Below are positions 26,744 to 36,608 of a stretch of DNA of 64,000 nt, one piece after another. Source of the stretch: Fidelibacterota bacterium (GTDB taxonomy: Bacteria; Pseudomonadota; Alphaproteobacteria; Rhodospirillales; Rhodospirillaceae); NCBI GenBank assembly GCA_947475295.1, contig CANJLF010000013.1, positions 1-64,000 of the forward strand. Direction: 5' to 3'. The notes under the pieces are model-generated. The model had not been told where the DNA came from and made no database searches. It was given only the letters and a program-made list of their open reading frames with translations. The translations under genes and the position numbers were made by a program. The first letter of the stretch is position 1. Each line of letters opens with the position of its first letter.

Positions 26744-27157
26744 CTAAGCGGACTTTTTGCGGGCGATCACGGCATCCAGGCTCCATGAGCCCGCGCCGGC
26801 GAAAACAAAATACAAATAGACAAAGCAGAACAGGATCGCCAAGTCGCCGCCGTTGTTGATGGGGAAAAAGCCGCGCGGTGCGTGGGCCATGAAATAAGCC
26901 ACGGCCATCATGCCGCAGAGAATGAAAGCCACGGGCCGCGTAAACAGGCCCAGCAGGAACAGGACGCCGCCGCCGGCTTCCAAAATGCCGCCCGCGAGTA
27001 ACAGCGGCGGCAAGGGGTCTGGCATTGGGTTCGCCGGGGGCGGAAAACCGAATAGCTTCTGCAAGCCGTGCTGCATGTAAAGCAGCGCCACCATGATGCG
27101 CAGAACGCTCAAGATCCTTGGCGCCCAGGCGGCTAACTGGAGTTCGAGTTTAGACAT
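26744..27157 (-). CDS. DoxX family membrane protein
   Basis: This 137-residue protein has four hydrophobic segments and the DoxX signature (MQHGLQKLFGFPPP, then LLLAGGILEAGGGVLFLLGL and FTRPVAFILCGMMAVAYF). DoxX-like proteins are quinone-linked or of unknown role in respiration. The start at 27157 has GGGGGAAG nine bases upstream; the longer frame to 27202 is not supported. It sits between infC and rpmI, a position where these two genes are normally adjacent. Confidence 0.88.
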   Translation of the reverse strand: MSKLELQLAAWAPRILSVLRIMVALLYMQHGLQKLFGFPPPANPMPDPLPPLLLAGGILEAGGGVLFLLGLFTRPVAFILCGMMAVAYFMAHAPRGFFPINNGGDLAILFCFVYLYFVFAGAGSWSLDAVIARKKSA

Positions 27158-27237
27158 TTTGCTTCCCCCGCTTTGTAACAGATTTCCCCTATCGGTCGTC
27201 ATCTTGGCTTAAGTCGGGGTTATTTCACAAATAACGA

Positions 27238-27297
27238 GAGCGCGACCTGAAAAGCCGCGCTCCAAATGCGTTCGGAGATTCTTGCGAATCTCCGAAC
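27238..27297 (-). terminator. Two stem-loops downstream of infC
   Basis: GTTCGGAGATTC / GAATCTCCGAAC (27270-27297, perfect 12 base pairs with a 4-base loop) and GAGCGCG / CGCGCTC (27238-27262) follow the infC stop. T-tracts are weak, so termination is only likely. Confidence 0.45.
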
Positions 27298-27322
27298 TGT
27301 AAGGGCGTTATTTGGCAGGCTA

Positions 27323-27862
27323 TTATTTGGGCGCAACGACCATGACGATCTGGCGGCCTTCGGAGCGCGGTTCCTGCTCGACTTTGGCGTCGTTCTCGAA
27401 GTCGGCTTTCACCCGGGCCAGCAGCTGGTGGCCAAGCTCCATGTGCGCCATTTCGCGGCCGCGGAAGCGCAAAGTGACTTTCACTTTGTCGCCTTCCTCA
27501 AGGAAGCGCTTCATCGCGCGCATCTTCACATCGTAATCGTGGTCGTCGATGTTGGGACGCAGCTTGATCTCTTTGACCTCGATGACCTTCTGCTTCTTGC
27601 GCGCCTCGTTCTTGCGCTTCTGTTCCTCGTATTTGTATTTGCCGATATCGAGGATTTTGCATACCGGCGGATCGGCATTGGGAGAAATCTCCACCAAATC
27701 CAATCCGGCCTCTTCGGCTTTGCGTATGGCTGTTTCGCGGTCGGTGACCCCGACGTTGACGCCGTCGGCGTCGATCAGACGTACAGTCTTGTTGTCGATC
27801 TGATGATTCATGCGCGGTCCATCGTTCTTGGACGCGGGCGCCTGTTGCTCGAACCTAGCTAT
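27323..27862 (-). CDS. infC: Translation initiation factor IF-3, probable ATA start codon
   Basis: A 179-residue IF-3 is obtained when translation starts at the ATA at 27862, which has AGGAG eight bases upstream. The added N-terminus reads [20 protein letters not shown], matching the KxGPRxNxxI motif seen at the start of IF-3 proteins. The ATG at 27811 would delete that motif and has no ribosome site. The rest shows [31 protein letters not shown] and the C-terminal [18 protein letters not shown]-3 prevents subunit joining and rejects non-AUG starts, so its own rare start codon allows the known autoregulation. It follows thrS by 92 bases. Confidence 0.9.
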   Translation of the reverse strand: MARFEQQAPASKNDGPRMNHQIDNKTVRLIDADGVNVGVTDRETAIRKAEEAGLDLVEISPNADPPVCKILDIGKYKYEEQKRKNEARKKQKVIEVKEIKLRPNIDDHDYDVKMRAMKRFLEEGDKVKVTLRFRGREMAHMELGHQLLARVKADFENDAKVEQEPRSEGRQIVMVVAPK

Positions 27863-27954
27863 GTACCAATCTCCTGTGGTTGTTGTCGTTCATTTAGCCG
27901 CGTGGTCACCCCCCGGTTCCCGCTCGGCATAAAGCTGCGATTCAGCGTCCGATC

Positions 27955-29934
27955 TCAAGACTGGGTGCCGGGAATCGCAGCTTCCTTGGCAAGTCTATCG
28001 GTTGCCTCATCCAGCGCAAGGATTTCTTGGGCTTGGCCGCCCAGGCGACGCAATGCAACCCCGCGCGTTTCGGCCTCTTTTTTACCCACAACCACAAGCA
28101 CTGGCACCTTGGCAAGCGAGTGTTCCCGTACCTTGTAGTTGATCTTTTCATTACGCAGGTCGGTCTCAACCCGTAAGCCGTTGGCGCGCAAGGTAGCGGC
28201 GACTTCGTCCGCATAATCATCGGCTTCGTCGGTGATTGTACACACCGTCGCCTGGACCGGGGCCAGCCAGAGCGGGAACTTACCGGCGTGATGCTCGATC
28301 AGGATGCCGATAAAGCGCTCGAAAGCGCCCAGGATGGCGCGGTGGAGCATGACCGGGCGGTGCTTGGCGCCGTCTTCGCCGACATAGGCCGCATCCAGGC
28401 GTTCGGGCAGCACGTAGTCGAGCTGAATGGTGCCGCACTGCCAGGTGCGTCCAATGGCGTCGGTAAGGTGGAATTCCAGCTTGGGCGAATAGAAGGCGCC
28501 TTCGCCCGGCAACTCCTGCCAACCGTATTCCGGCCCCATGCGGCCCGCGAGGCGCACGGCTTCGCGCAGATTGTTTTCGGCGCGGTCCCACATCTCGTCG
28601 GTGCCGAAGCGCTTTTCGGGGCGCAACGCCAGTTTGATCGCGTATCGATCGAAGCCCAGGTCTTTGTAGACGACATCGAGCAGCTCGCAGAACATACGCA
28701 CTTCATCGACGATCTGGTCTTCGCGGCAGAAAATATGCGCATCGTCCTGCGTGAACTGGCGCACACGCATGATGCCGTGCAGCGCGCCGTGCGGCTCGTT
28801 GCGGTGACAGCAGCCAAACTCGGCCATGCGGAGCGGCAAATCGCGATAGCTTTTGATGCCCTGGCGGAAGATCAGCACGTGAGCCGGGCAATTCATGGGC
28901 TTCAGCGCCAGGAGCTCGCCTTTACCCGACAACACCGGACCTTGCTCTTCGGTATTGGGCACTTCGTCGGGCACCACGAACATATTTTCGCGGTACTTGC
29001 CCCAGTGGCCGGAGGCCTCCCACTGTTTGGCGTGCATCAGCTGCGGGGTCTTCACTTCCTGATAGCCGGCGGCGTCGAGGCGGCGGCGCATATAGGTCTC
29101 GAGCTGACGCCAAAGCATATAGCCTTTGGGATGCCAGAAGATGGACCCTTGCGCTTCGGACTGCAGATGGAACAGGTCCATCTCCTGACCGATCTTGCGG
29201 TGATCGCGCTTCTCGGCTTCCTCAAGCATGGTCAGATATTCGGCCATCTGCTTGTCGTCGGCCCAGGCGGTGCCGTAGATGCGCGTCAGCATGGCCTTGG
29301 TGGAATCGCCGCGCCAATAGGCGCCGGCCACCTTGGTCAGCTTGAAGGCCTTGCCGAGCTTGCCGGTCGAGGGCAGGTGCGGGCCCAAGCAAAGATCCAG
29401 CCACTTATCGCCCTGGCGATAGATGCTGATGGGCTCCGACGTCGGCAGATCCTGAATCAGCTCGGCTTTGTACAGCTCGCCGATTTTCCTGAAATAGGTG
29501 ATGGCTTCGTTGCGGTCCCAGACCTCGCGCCGGATCGGCTCGTCGCGGTCGACGATCTCACGCATCTTGGCTTCGATCTTGGGCAGATCGTCCAGGGTGA
29601 AGGGCTCCTTGCGCGCGAAGTCGTAGTAGAAGCCGTTTTCGATGGCGGGACCGATGGTGACTTGTGTACCGGGAAACAATTCCTGCACAGCTTCCGCCAG
29701 CACGTGGGCGGCGTCGTGACGCAAGAGCTCCAGCGCGTCGGGGTCCTTTTTGGTGACGATCGCGACTTTTGAATCCGCGGTCAGCGGCAGCAGCAAATCT
29801 TTCAGGACGCCGTTGACCTTCACGGCCAGCGCCGCCTTGGCCAAACCTGGACCAATGTCCGCCGCCAGATCGGCGCCGGTAACGGGCCTGTCGTAGGTGC
29901 GTACGCTGCCGTCGGGGAGGGTAATCGCGACCAT
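27955..29934 (-). CDS. thrS: Threonyl-tRNA synthetase
   Basis: This 659-residue ThrS has the full domain set: N-terminal TGS domain ([19 protein letters not shown]), editing domain with [13 protein letters not shown], class II catalytic domain with the [20 protein letters not shown] zinc-site segment and [14 protein letters not shown], then the anticodon-binding domain. It charges tRNA-Thr. It is the first gene of the thrS-infC block. Confidence 0.97.
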   Translation of the reverse strand: MVAITLPDGSVRTYDRPVTGADLAADIGPGLAKAALAVKVNGVLKDLLLPLTADSKVAIVTKKDPDALELLRHDAAHVLAEAVQELFPGTQVTIGPAIENGFYYDFARKEPFTLDDLPKIEAKMREIVDRDEPIRREVWDRNEAITYFRKIGELYKAELIQDLPTSEPISIYRQGDKWLDLCLGPHLPSTGKLGKAFKLTKVAGAYWRGDSTKAMLTRIYGTAWADDKQMAEYLTMLEEAEKRDHRKIGQEMDLFHLQSEAQGSIFWHPKGYMLWRQLETYMRRRLDAAGYQEVKTPQLMHAKQWEASGHWGKYRENMFVVPDEVPNTEEQGPVLSGKGELLALKPMNCPAHVLIFRQGIKSYRDLPLRMAEFGCCHRNEPHGALHGIMRVRQFTQDDAHIFCREDQIVDEVRMFCELLDVVYKDLGFDRYAIKLALRPEKRFGTDEMWDRAENNLREAVRLAGRMGPEYGWQELPGEGAFYSPKLEFHLTDAIGRTWQCGTIQLDYVLPERLDAAYVGEDGAKHRPVMLHRAILGAFERFIGILIEHHAGKFPLWLAPVQATVCTITDEADDYADEVAATLRANGLRVETDLRNEKINYKVREHSLAKVPVLVVVGKKEAETRGVALRRLGGQAQEILALDEATDRLAKEAAIPGTQS

Positions 29935-30031
29935 GAGGTAAGGTTACTCTTAAGGGCCAAAAAGCCCGCGGAATCTAGGGCCGTGGCGGGGCTTGTCAAG
30001 CAACCGGTGGAACTGGTAGCCGATTGAGGCC

Positions 30032-31015
30032 CTATTTCTTGGGCGCCTCTAGTGCGGCGACGATTTCGCCCACGGGAATCTCTGAAAGCTGCTTGCGCCG
30101 CAAAATTGATACCCGGTTGCCGCGCTGTCCCACCAAGGCCGGATCCGAGGCGGCATTATAAAGGACAACCGTAGGACAGCCGGCGGCGGCGGTCAGGTGC
30201 ATGACGCCGTTGTCGGGGCCTGTGGCGCCCGTCGCCGCCCAGGCCAGGAAAACCGTTTCATTTACTGTTGCCCGCGCCGCAAGGTCCACGGCGCTGGGGC
30301 AGAACTCGGCGACGGTCGTGGAGATTTCCGGCGGTATGCCGGCCCCCACCAGGACCGGAATTTCCCCGTTCATCGCCAGAGCGCGCGCCAATTCGCCGTA
30401 ACGCTCCGCCGGCCATGGTGTACCGGGACCCGGTGTGGCGGAGATCAGCACAAAGGGCGCGGTCATGCGGAACGGCAAAGTGAAGGATTCCACCTGGCGC
30501 GCGACCCAGGACAGGTCGGGCCGCAAGACCGCGCCGACGCCGGCGATTTTCAATTGCGCGGCCCAGCGGTCGACCAGATGCATGGCGTCGCGGCGCGGAT
30601 CGCCATATGTGAGCGCGGTGCCGGGGATGGTGCCGGACCAGGGGATGCCCGCGCGGTGGAGCGGCAGCGCGCGCCGGCCGTACATCAGCCAAAACAAGCG
30701 TCGGCTATGAGGCGTGGTATCGAGATCATAGACCCGCTCAAAGGCCCCGGCCTTCAAGCGCGCGCGCAAAGCCCATAGGAGCCGCACGTCGAGCGCACCG
30801 CCGGTGTCGTCGGTCCAGATTTCGTCGAAGTAAGGCGCTGTGGCGGCGAAGGTCGATGTGGACGGCGCGGTCAGCAAAACAATGTGCGCATCGCGGTGTG
30901 TGGCGCGGATCGCACCCAGGGCGCCCAGCGCGGGCACAAAGCGCGCGAGCCCTTGCGCCGAAATAACCAGAATGCGGGGTTTCGCCGCGGGAGCAGCCGT
31001 CTCAAAACCGCTCAT
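30032..31015 (-). CDS. Glycosyltransferase family 9 (heptosyltransferase-like)
   Basis: This 327-residue GT-B protein resembles ADP-heptose:LPS heptosyltransferases. The N-terminal Rossmann half has ILVISAQGLARFVPALGALGAIR, and the C-terminal half has the nucleotide-sugar motif with GATGPDNGVMHLTAAAGCPTVVLYN. It probably adds a sugar to the LPS core. Its ATG overlaps the stop of the GT4 gene by four bases (ATGA), so the two are coupled. Confidence 0.88.
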   Translation of the reverse strand: MSGFETAAPAAKPRILVISAQGLARFVPALGALGAIRATHRDAHIVLLTAPSTSTFAATAPYFDEIWTDDTGGALDVRLLWALRARLKAGAFERVYDLDTTPHSRRLFWLMYGRRALPLHRAGIPWSGTIPGTALTYGDPRRDAMHLVDRWAAQLKIAGVGAVLRPDLSWVARQVESFTLPFRMTAPFVLISATPGPGTPWPAERYGELARALAMNGEIPVLVGAGIPPEISTTVAEFCPSAVDLAARATVNETVFLAWAATGATGPDNGVMHLTAAAGCPTVVLYNAASDPALVGQRGNRVSILRRKQLSEIPVGEIVAALEAPKK

Positions 31016-32199
31016 GATGCCGCCGGCGATGCCGCAAGCACCTCGTCATAGACGCTGAGCGTCTTCGCGCACATCTCGGTCTTGCTGAAATGTTCGCGCG
31101 CCCGCGCGATGGCGGCGTCGGCGACGCGGATGCGTTCGTCCTGGCTGAGATGCAAAGCCCGGTCCAGCGCGTCGGCCAGGGACACCGGATCGCTGGGCGT
31201 GAACAGCCAACCGGTGACGCCGGGCACAATGATCTCGGGTGCGCCGCCGTGCGAGGGTGCCACCACCGGCCGGCCCATGGCTTGCGCTTCCGCCACCACG
31301 CGCCCGAAAGCCTCGGGCCGCGTCGAGGCCGAGACCACCACATCGGTCGCCATGTAGGCGGCGGGAAGATCATTGCAGTCGTCGATGATGTGCACATCGG
31401 CGCCGCGCGCGGCGGCGTAGCTCATGATGTGATCGCGGTGGCTGGTGCGGCCGTGATCCTGGCCGACCATGATGCAGCGCAAGTCTGTTTGCCCGCCGCT
31501 GCGGCGTTTCAATTCGGCGATGGCGTCGATCAGGACTTCATGGCCTTTCCAGCTGGTCAGGCGGCCCGGCAGCATGACAACTTGCGCCGAGTCCTGCAGA
31601 CGCCACTTGGCCGTTACCTGGATGAGTCGTGTGGGTGACACCCGGTTGGCGTCGAACAGGTCCACATCGACGCCGCGGTGGATCACGCGGATGCGCTCGG
31701 CGGGCACGCCGTATTCCTGCATCAGGTGATCGCGGATGAATCCCGACACCGCGATGACCAGGGCGCCTTCGGCCATGACGCGGTTGTAGAGTTTTTTTAC
31801 GCCGAAGGGCCCCAGGCTGTAGACACCGTGGAAGGTGGTCACGAAGGGCACGCCGGCGACCCGCGCGGCCTCGCGGGCGCTCCAGGCCGGCGCGCGCGAA
31901 CGGGCATGAACCAGATCGACATTTTGGGCGCGGATCAGCGCCGTCAGCGTCTCGACGTTCTTGCGGATGGCGAAGGGATTTTTGGTATTGAGCGGCAAGG
32001 TGATGTGTTCGGCGCCGGCGCGCTCCAGCTCGCGCACCATGGGCCCGCCGGCCGAGGCCACCAGCGCCCGCCAGCCGGCCTGGACTATGGCATGGGCCAC
32101 ATCGACCGTGCCGCGTTCGACCCCGCCCGAAATCAGATTGGGCAGAACCTGCAGAACGGTCCTGGTTCTTGCCGGGGCGCTTGGATTTGCCATAGACAT
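31012..32199 (-). CDS. Glycosyltransferase family 4
   Basis: This protein of about 395 residues has a GT-B fold: VLQVLPNLISGGVERGTVDVA at the N-terminus, with the glycine loop that binds acceptor, and the GT4 donor motif RPEAFGRVVAEAQAMGRPVV near residue 290-310 (EX7E type). It likely acts in cell-surface polysaccharide or LPS core assembly with the adjacent GT9. The start at 32199 (MSMANPS) or 32193 is uncertain; the frame to 32301 has no clear ribosome site and overlaps the divergent hydrolase gene. Confidence 0.88.
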   Translation of the reverse strand: MSMANPSAPARTRTVLQVLPNLISGGVERGTVDVAHAIVQAGWRALVASAGGPMVRELERAGAEHITLPLNTKNPFAIRKNVETLTALIRAQNVDLVHARSRAPAWSAREAARVAGVPFVTTFHGVYSLGPFGVKKLYNRVMAEGALVIAVSGFIRDHLMQEYGVPAERIRVIHRGVDVDLFDANRVSPTRLIQVTAKWRLQDSAQVVMLPGRLTSWKGHEVLIDAIAELKRRSGGQTDLRCIMVGQDHGRTSHRDHIMSYAAARGADVHIIDDCNDLPAAYMATDVVVSASTRPEAFGRVVAEAQAMGRPVVAPSHGGAPEIIVPGVTGWLFTPSDPVSLADALDRALHLSQDERIRVADAAIARAREHFSKTEMCAKTLSVYDEVLAASPAAS

Positions 32200-32287
32200 G
32201 CCCGCGTTGTAACACGACGCGCATAATTGAATCGCGCAATAATAGCGCAAGAATTGCCACAATAGCGGTCTATTCAGCCCTCCACAT

Positions 32288-33046
32288 ATGGCCTCCGGCA
32301 TACAATCTCTTAAGCGTCCCGATGGCTCGGTATTGGCCTATGACCGACTGGCCGGCGCGCCCGGCGTGATCTTTCTGCACGGCCTGATGTCGGACCGGAC
32401 GGGGACCAAGGCCATGGCGCTGGCGGACCATTGCCGAGACAAAGGCTACGCCTTCGTGCGTTTCGATATGTTCGGCCACGGCGAGTCCTCCGGGCGCTTC
32501 GAGGATGGTACGATCTCGCGTTGGACCGACGATACGCTGGCGGTCATGGACGCCCTGACAGAAGGCCCGCAAATTATCGTCGGCTCCAGCATGGGCGCCT
32601 GGGTTATGGTGAAGGCGGCTCTGGCCAGAACCTCACGCATTGCCGGGTTGATCGGCATCGCCGCAGCACCCGACTTTACCGAGGACTTAATGTGGCCGGG
32701 ACTTTCCGAAGCCCAGCGGGCGGCGCTTCAAGCACAAGGTGTCGTGGACGTGAAAAGCGACGAAGATCCCAGGCCCTATCCCGTCAGCCGCGCCTTGATC
32801 GAGGACGGCCGGCGGAATCTGGTGCTGCGCGGTGCGATCGCGCTCGATTGTCCGGTGCGGCTCTTGCATGGCCAGCAAGACGTAAGCGTGCCGTGGCAGA
32901 CATCGCCGCGTCTGGCCGAGCGTATCGCGGGCAAAAATGTCGAGGTACATCTAATCAAGGACGGTGATCATCGTTTGTCGCGGCCCCAGGACTTGAAGCG
33001 GCTGTGTGCGGCGCTGGACGCTCTGGTGGCGGAGGCGCGTATCTGA
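32288..33046 (+). CDS. Alpha/beta hydrolase
   Basis: This 252-residue alpha/beta hydrolase has an oxyanion-type HGLMSDR near residue 32 and the nucleophile elbow GSSMGAWV near residue 101. An acid-bearing LLHGQQDVSVPW precedes the catalytic His in KDGDHRLSRP near the C-terminus. The triad is complete. The substrate is unknown; the layout resembles palmitoyl-thioesterase ABHD10-type and short carboxylesterases. Its stop overlaps the next gene (TGATG). Confidence 0.88.
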   Translation: MASGIQSLKRPDGSVLAYDRLAGAPGVIFLHGLMSDRTGTKAMALADHCRDKGYAFVRFDMFGHGESSGRFEDGTISRWTDDTLAVMDALTEGPQIIVGSSMGAWVMVKAALARTSRIAGLIGIAAAPDFTEDLMWPGLSEAQRAALQAQGVVDVKSDEDPRPYPVSRALIEDGRRNLVLRGAIALDCPVRLLHGQQDVSVPWQTSPRLAERIAGKNVEVHLIKDGDHRLSRPQDLKRLCAALDALVAEARI

Positions 33047-33852
33047 TGCGCGGTTTGGTTTTCATCGCCGGCTTGGCGTGGGCGCTTTCGCAAGTTCCGG
33101 CTCTTGCCGCTGACGTGCCCGCCGGCACGCAACTTGCGCCGGACCCGGACCTGGAACGCCCCGAGCGCACCTACCAATCCTGTTTGTTGCTCACCGCCAA
33201 GCAGCCCGACAAAGCCATCGAGCTCGCGAGCAAGTGGATCGTTCTGGGCGGCGGGGAAGCCGCGCGGCATTGCCAGGCGCTGGCCCTCATCGCCTTGAAG
33301 GACTACGGCGAGGGTGCGACACGGCTGGAAGAATTGGCCAAGGCGTCAAAGCAGGCGCCCTTGGTGCGCGCCAATATGCTGGCCCAGGCGGGGCAGGCTT
33401 GGCTTCTGCAAGATGAGCCTTCGCGCGCCTACGCCGCGCAATCGGCGGCGCTGATCATCGTGCCGCAAGGCACCGCGCAGCACGTCGAGCTGCTGCTGGA
33501 CCGCGCCGGCACCTTGGCCGACGCCGGCAAATACGACGAAGTTCTGAACGACGTCGATGCGGCCTTAAAGATCCAGCCCAACAATGCCGAGGCGATTGCT
33601 TTTCGCGCCAGCGCCTTCCGCTCCATGGGCAAGATTGACGACGCCATGGCCGAGGCCGAGCGGGCTGTCGGCATCGCGCCCGACAATGTCGCGGCGCTTC
33701 TGGAGCGCGGCAATCTCTATCGCCTAAAACGGCGCCTGCCCGAGGCGCGCAAGGACTGGCTGCACATCTTAGAGGTGGACCCGGACTCCGCCGCCGCCGA
33801 TGCCGCGCGCACCAATATCGAACACATGGATGTCGATACGCGCGCACGCTAG
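33046..33852 (+). CDS. Exported TPR-repeat protein
   Basis: This 268-residue protein starts at the ATG overlapping the previous stop (TGATG). A signal peptide (MRGLVFIAGLAWALS..., cleaved after ALAA) is followed by helical TPR-like repeats, clearest at AAQSAALIIVPQGTAQHVEL, DVDAALKIQPNNAEAIAFRA and AERAVGIAPDNVAALLERGN. TPR arrays mediate protein contacts in the periplasm. No catalytic motif is seen. Coupling to the hydrolase gene suggests joint use, but no pathway is evident. Confidence 0.8.
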   Translation: MRGLVFIAGLAWALSQVPALAADVPAGTQLAPDPDLERPERTYQSCLLLTAKQPDKAIELASKWIVLGGGEAARHCQALALIALKDYGEGATRLEELAKASKQAPLVRANMLAQAGQAWLLQDEPSRAYAAQSAALIIVPQGTAQHVELLLDRAGTLADAGKYDEVLNDVDAALKIQPNNAEAIAFRASAFRSMGKIDDAMAEAERAVGIAPDNVAALLERGNLYRLKRRLPEARKDWLHILEVDPDSAAADAARTNIEHMDVDTRAR

Positions 33853-33869
33853 CGCATTAAACCTAGCGG

Positions 33870-34538
33870 CTAGAAGTCCAGATCGGCGTAAACCCGCGCG
33901 GCGGGCACACCCTGGACGACGTCTTTCAGGAGGCAGCGAAAGCTGGGCCGCGACTTCACGCGTACGTACCATTCTTTGGTGAGCGGGTGATCATCCCAGG
34001 GCACATCGCCGGAATAATCCACCAGCGACAGGTTGGCCGCGGCCGCAAGATCGGCGACGCTCAAGTGATCGCCGGCCAGCCAGCTGCGGCGTTCCGTCAG
34101 CCAGGCGATGTACTGCAAATGGGTGTGAATATTGTCGCGCCCGGCTTTCAGCGCGCGCGAGTCCGGCGCGGCATTGGTGCTGACCCGGCGGTAAAGCTTC
34201 TCGCCCGCCAGATGTTGCGTTACTTCGCGCTGGAATTTTTCGTCGAACCAGGCCGCCAGGCGCCGGGCCTCGGCGCGCTCGGCGGGATCACGTCCGAACA
34301 GCGGCGCTTCGGGATAGACTTCGTCGAGATATTCGCAGATGGCGCCGTGGCCGCAGACCACGGTTTCATTCTCGTCCACAAGCACCGGCAGTTCGCCGGC
34401 GGGGTTGAGCGCCAAGAGATCGTCATCGCGCCGCCAGGGCTCGAGCACATGCTCGGCGAAGTCCAACCGCTTTTCATGGAGCGCGAGGCGGACTTTGCGC
34501 GCCGTGGGCAAAAGCGTGTGATGGTAAAGCGTGCGCAT
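33870..34538 (-). CDS. Glutathione S-transferase family protein
   Basis: This 222-residue GST has a thioredoxin-like N-terminal domain with LYHHTLLPTARKVRLALHEK and the GSH-binding segment ELPVLVDENETVVCGHGAIC (cis-Pro and the Glu/Asp-Ser position replaced by GHG). An all-helical C-terminal domain carries the N-capping motif HLSVADLAAAANLSLVDY. It probably conjugates or reduces small electrophiles. It is convergent with the TPR gene. Confidence 0.9.
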   Translation of the reverse strand: MRTLYHHTLLPTARKVRLALHEKRLDFAEHVLEPWRRDDDLLALNPAGELPVLVDENETVVCGHGAICEYLDEVYPEAPLFGRDPAERAEARRLAAWFDEKFQREVTQHLAGEKLYRRVSTNAAPDSRALKAGRDNIHTHLQYIAWLTERRSWLAGDHLSVADLAAAANLSLVDYSGDVPWDDHPLTKEWYVRVKSRPSFRCLLKDVVQGVPAARVYADLDF

Positions 34539-34589
34539 GGATGCGACGTATTTAAAAGATCGTGCGCCGATCTTCCAGCATATAAAAGA

Positions 34590-34868
34590 TCAGTCGCCTT
34601 GGTTGTAAATCGACTTGACCAGTTCCGTCAGGGTGACGCCGATCTTATCGCCGGAGGTGATGACGACTTCGCCGCGGGCGATAAGCACTTCGTTGGCGAA
34701 GATTTCCACCGGATCGGAGGTTTTCTGTTCCAGTTCAACCACCGCGCCGCGGCCCAGTTTCAGAAGCTGGTTGACGCGCAAGGCGGCCTGGCCGAGCACG
34801 ACGGAAATATCGACGTCGACGCCGTAGACCGCCTGTTTACTTTTCTCGTCGTCGTCGTCTCTGGCCAT
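34590..34868 (-). CDS. fliN: Flagellar motor switch protein FliN
   Basis: This 92-residue protein is a single SpoA (FliN/FliM C-terminal) domain with the signature VDISVVLGQAALRVNQLLKL, GAVVELEQKTSDPVEIFAN and LIARGEVVITSGDKIGV. FliN forms the bottom of the flagellar C-ring and binds CheY-P. No other flagellar gene is in the window, so it is outside any flagellar cluster. A type III secretion YscQ/SpaO-like alternative is less likely given the length and charged N-terminus (MARDDDDEKSKQAVYG). Confidence 0.9.
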   Translation of the reverse strand: MARDDDDEKSKQAVYGVDVDISVVLGQAALRVNQLLKLGRGAVVELEQKTSDPVEIFANEVLIARGEVVITSGDKIGVTLTELVKSIYNQGD

Positions 34869-34984
34869 CTGTCCGTTCCGTTCCGCAGGGTTTTTCCCCT
34901 ATGGCCCTACTATGATCCAGGGACTCAGATGCGGCAAGACCGGCTGTAAGCCTAGGCAGCATTGGTTAAGAGGGGGTAACACTT

Positions 34985-36601
34985 TTAGGAGTGGGCGCTG
35001 GCCTTAAGGTTCAGCGCGGCGTCCAGCAAGGCCCGCGTGTAAGGGTCGCGGGGCGCGCTGAAGACCTGGTCGGCCGCGCCGGATTCGCGCACGGTGCCGT
35101 CCTTCATGACGATGATGGTATCGGCCAGAGCCCGCACCACGCGCAGGTCGTGGCTGATGAACAGGTACGCCAGGCTGTATTTGGTTTGCAGGTCCCGGAG
35201 CAGATCAACGATCTGGGCCTGGACCGAGACATCGAGGGCGCTGGTGGGCTCGTCCAGCACCAGGAACCGGGGCCGCAAGACCATGGCGCGGGCAATGGCG
35301 ATGCGCTGGCGCTGGCCGCCGGAAAATTCGTGGGGGTAGCGGTCCTTCACGGCCGGGTCGAGGCCGACTTCGCGCAAGGCCTCGGCGACGTGCTCGTCGC
35401 GTTCCGCCGCCGTGCCGATCTGGTGAACTATGAGCCCTTCGCCGACGATCTGGCCGATGGACAGGCGCGGGCTCAAGGAGCCAAAGGGATCTTGAAAGAC
35501 GATCTGCATATGGCGCCGCAAGGGCCTGACAGCTTTCGACGACAGGCCGTCGATGCGCTGGCCCTGAAAACGGATCGCGCCCTCGCTGCCGATGAGGCGC
35601 AAGAGGCCGAGGCCCAAGGTGGTCTTGCCCGAGCCGCTTTCGCCCACCACGCCGATGGTGCGCCCGGCCGCGACCGTGAAGGAAACGCCGTCCACGGCTT
35701 TGATGTGGCCCACCGTGCGGCGGATGACGCCGCGCCGGATCGGGAACCAGACTTTCAGATTCTCAGTGGCGATGATTTCCTCGCCCGCCGGTGCGGCGAC
35801 GCCCTTCGCTTTGGGCTGGGCGGCCAGAAGGCGCTGTGTGTAGTCGTGCTTGGGTGCGGCGAAGATGCCGGCGACCGGGCCTTGCTCGACAATGGTGCCG
35901 TCTTTCATCACACATATGCGATCCGCGACCTTGCGCACGATGCTGAGATCGTGGGTGATGAACAACAGCGCCATGCCGAGGCGGTCTTTCAAATCCTTCA
36001 GCAGCTCCAGAATTTGCGCCTGAATGGTGACGTCGAGCGCCGTGGTGGGTTCATCGGCGATGAGAATGTCGGGATTGAGCGCCAGCGCCATGGCGATCAT
36101 GACGCGCTGGCGCTGTCCGCCGGAAAGCTCGTGGGGCAAAGCGCCCAGGCGGCTTTCGACGTCGGGCAAACCCACCAGCTTTAAAAGTTCCAACACGCGG
36201 GCGCGCTTGGCCTCGCCGGTCATGCCGCCGTGGATTTCCAGCACTTCGCCCACCTGCTTCTCGATGTTGTGCAGGGGATTGAGCGAGGTCATGGGTTCCT
36301 GGAACACCATGCCGATGCGGTTGCCGCGCACGCGCCGTAAGGTGGGCTCGGGCGCGTTCAGCAGTTCCTCGCCGCGGAAGATGATGCTGCCCGCCGGGTG
36401 GCGGGCGAGCGGATAAGGCAACAGGCCCAGGATCGAAAGGGCGGTGACGGTTTTGCCGCTGCCGCTTTCGCCCACCAGGGCCAGGGTTTCGCCCTTGCCC
36501 AGGGTGAACGACACGCCCTTGACGGCCGTCACTTCGTTGGCGCCGTGGCCGAAGACCACGCCCAGGTCCGAGATCGCCAATAACTGTGAGTGGTCGGTCA
36601 T
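34985..36601 (-). CDS. yejF: Peptide ABC transporter ATP-binding protein with two ATPase domains (YejF-type)
   Basis: This 538-residue protein has two complete ABC domains. Each has a Walker A (GESGSGKT, near residues 39 and 320), an LSGGQRQR or FSGGQRQR signature and a Walker B (ILIADEPTTALD and FLVLDEPTSALD). Fused double ATPases of this length serve the Yej microcin C / oligopeptide importer. It is the last gene of the importer operon, 7 bases after the permease yejE. Confidence 0.93.
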   Translation of the reverse strand: MTDHSQLLAISDLGVVFGHGANEVTAVKGVSFTLGKGETLALVGESGSGKTVTALSILGLLPYPLARHPAGSIIFRGEELLNAPEPTLRRVRGNRIGMVFQEPMTSLNPLHNIEKQVGEVLEIHGGMTGEAKRARVLELLKLVGLPDVESRLGALPHELSGGQRQRVMIAMALALNPDILIADEPTTALDVTIQAQILELLKDLKDRLGMALLFITHDLSIVRKVADRICVMKDGTIVEQGPVAGIFAAPKHDYTQRLLAAQPKAKGVAAPAGEEIIATENLKVWFPIRRGVIRRTVGHIKAVDGVSFTVAAGRTIGVVGESGSGKTTLGLGLLRLIGSEGAIRFQGQRIDGLSSKAVRPLRRHMQIVFQDPFGSLSPRLSIGQIVGEGLIVHQIGTAAERDEHVAEALREVGLDPAVKDRYPHEFSGGQRQRIAIARAMVLRPRFLVLDEPTSALDVSVQAQIVDLLRDLQTKYSLAYLFISHDLRVVRALADTIIVMKDGTVRESGAADQVFSAPRDPYTRALLDAALNLKASAHS

Positions 36602-36608
36602 GACGCCC

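Noticed and set aside
28288-29772. A 494-codon plus-strand frame opposite thrS
   Set aside because: Shadow of thrS, whose family match is unambiguous.
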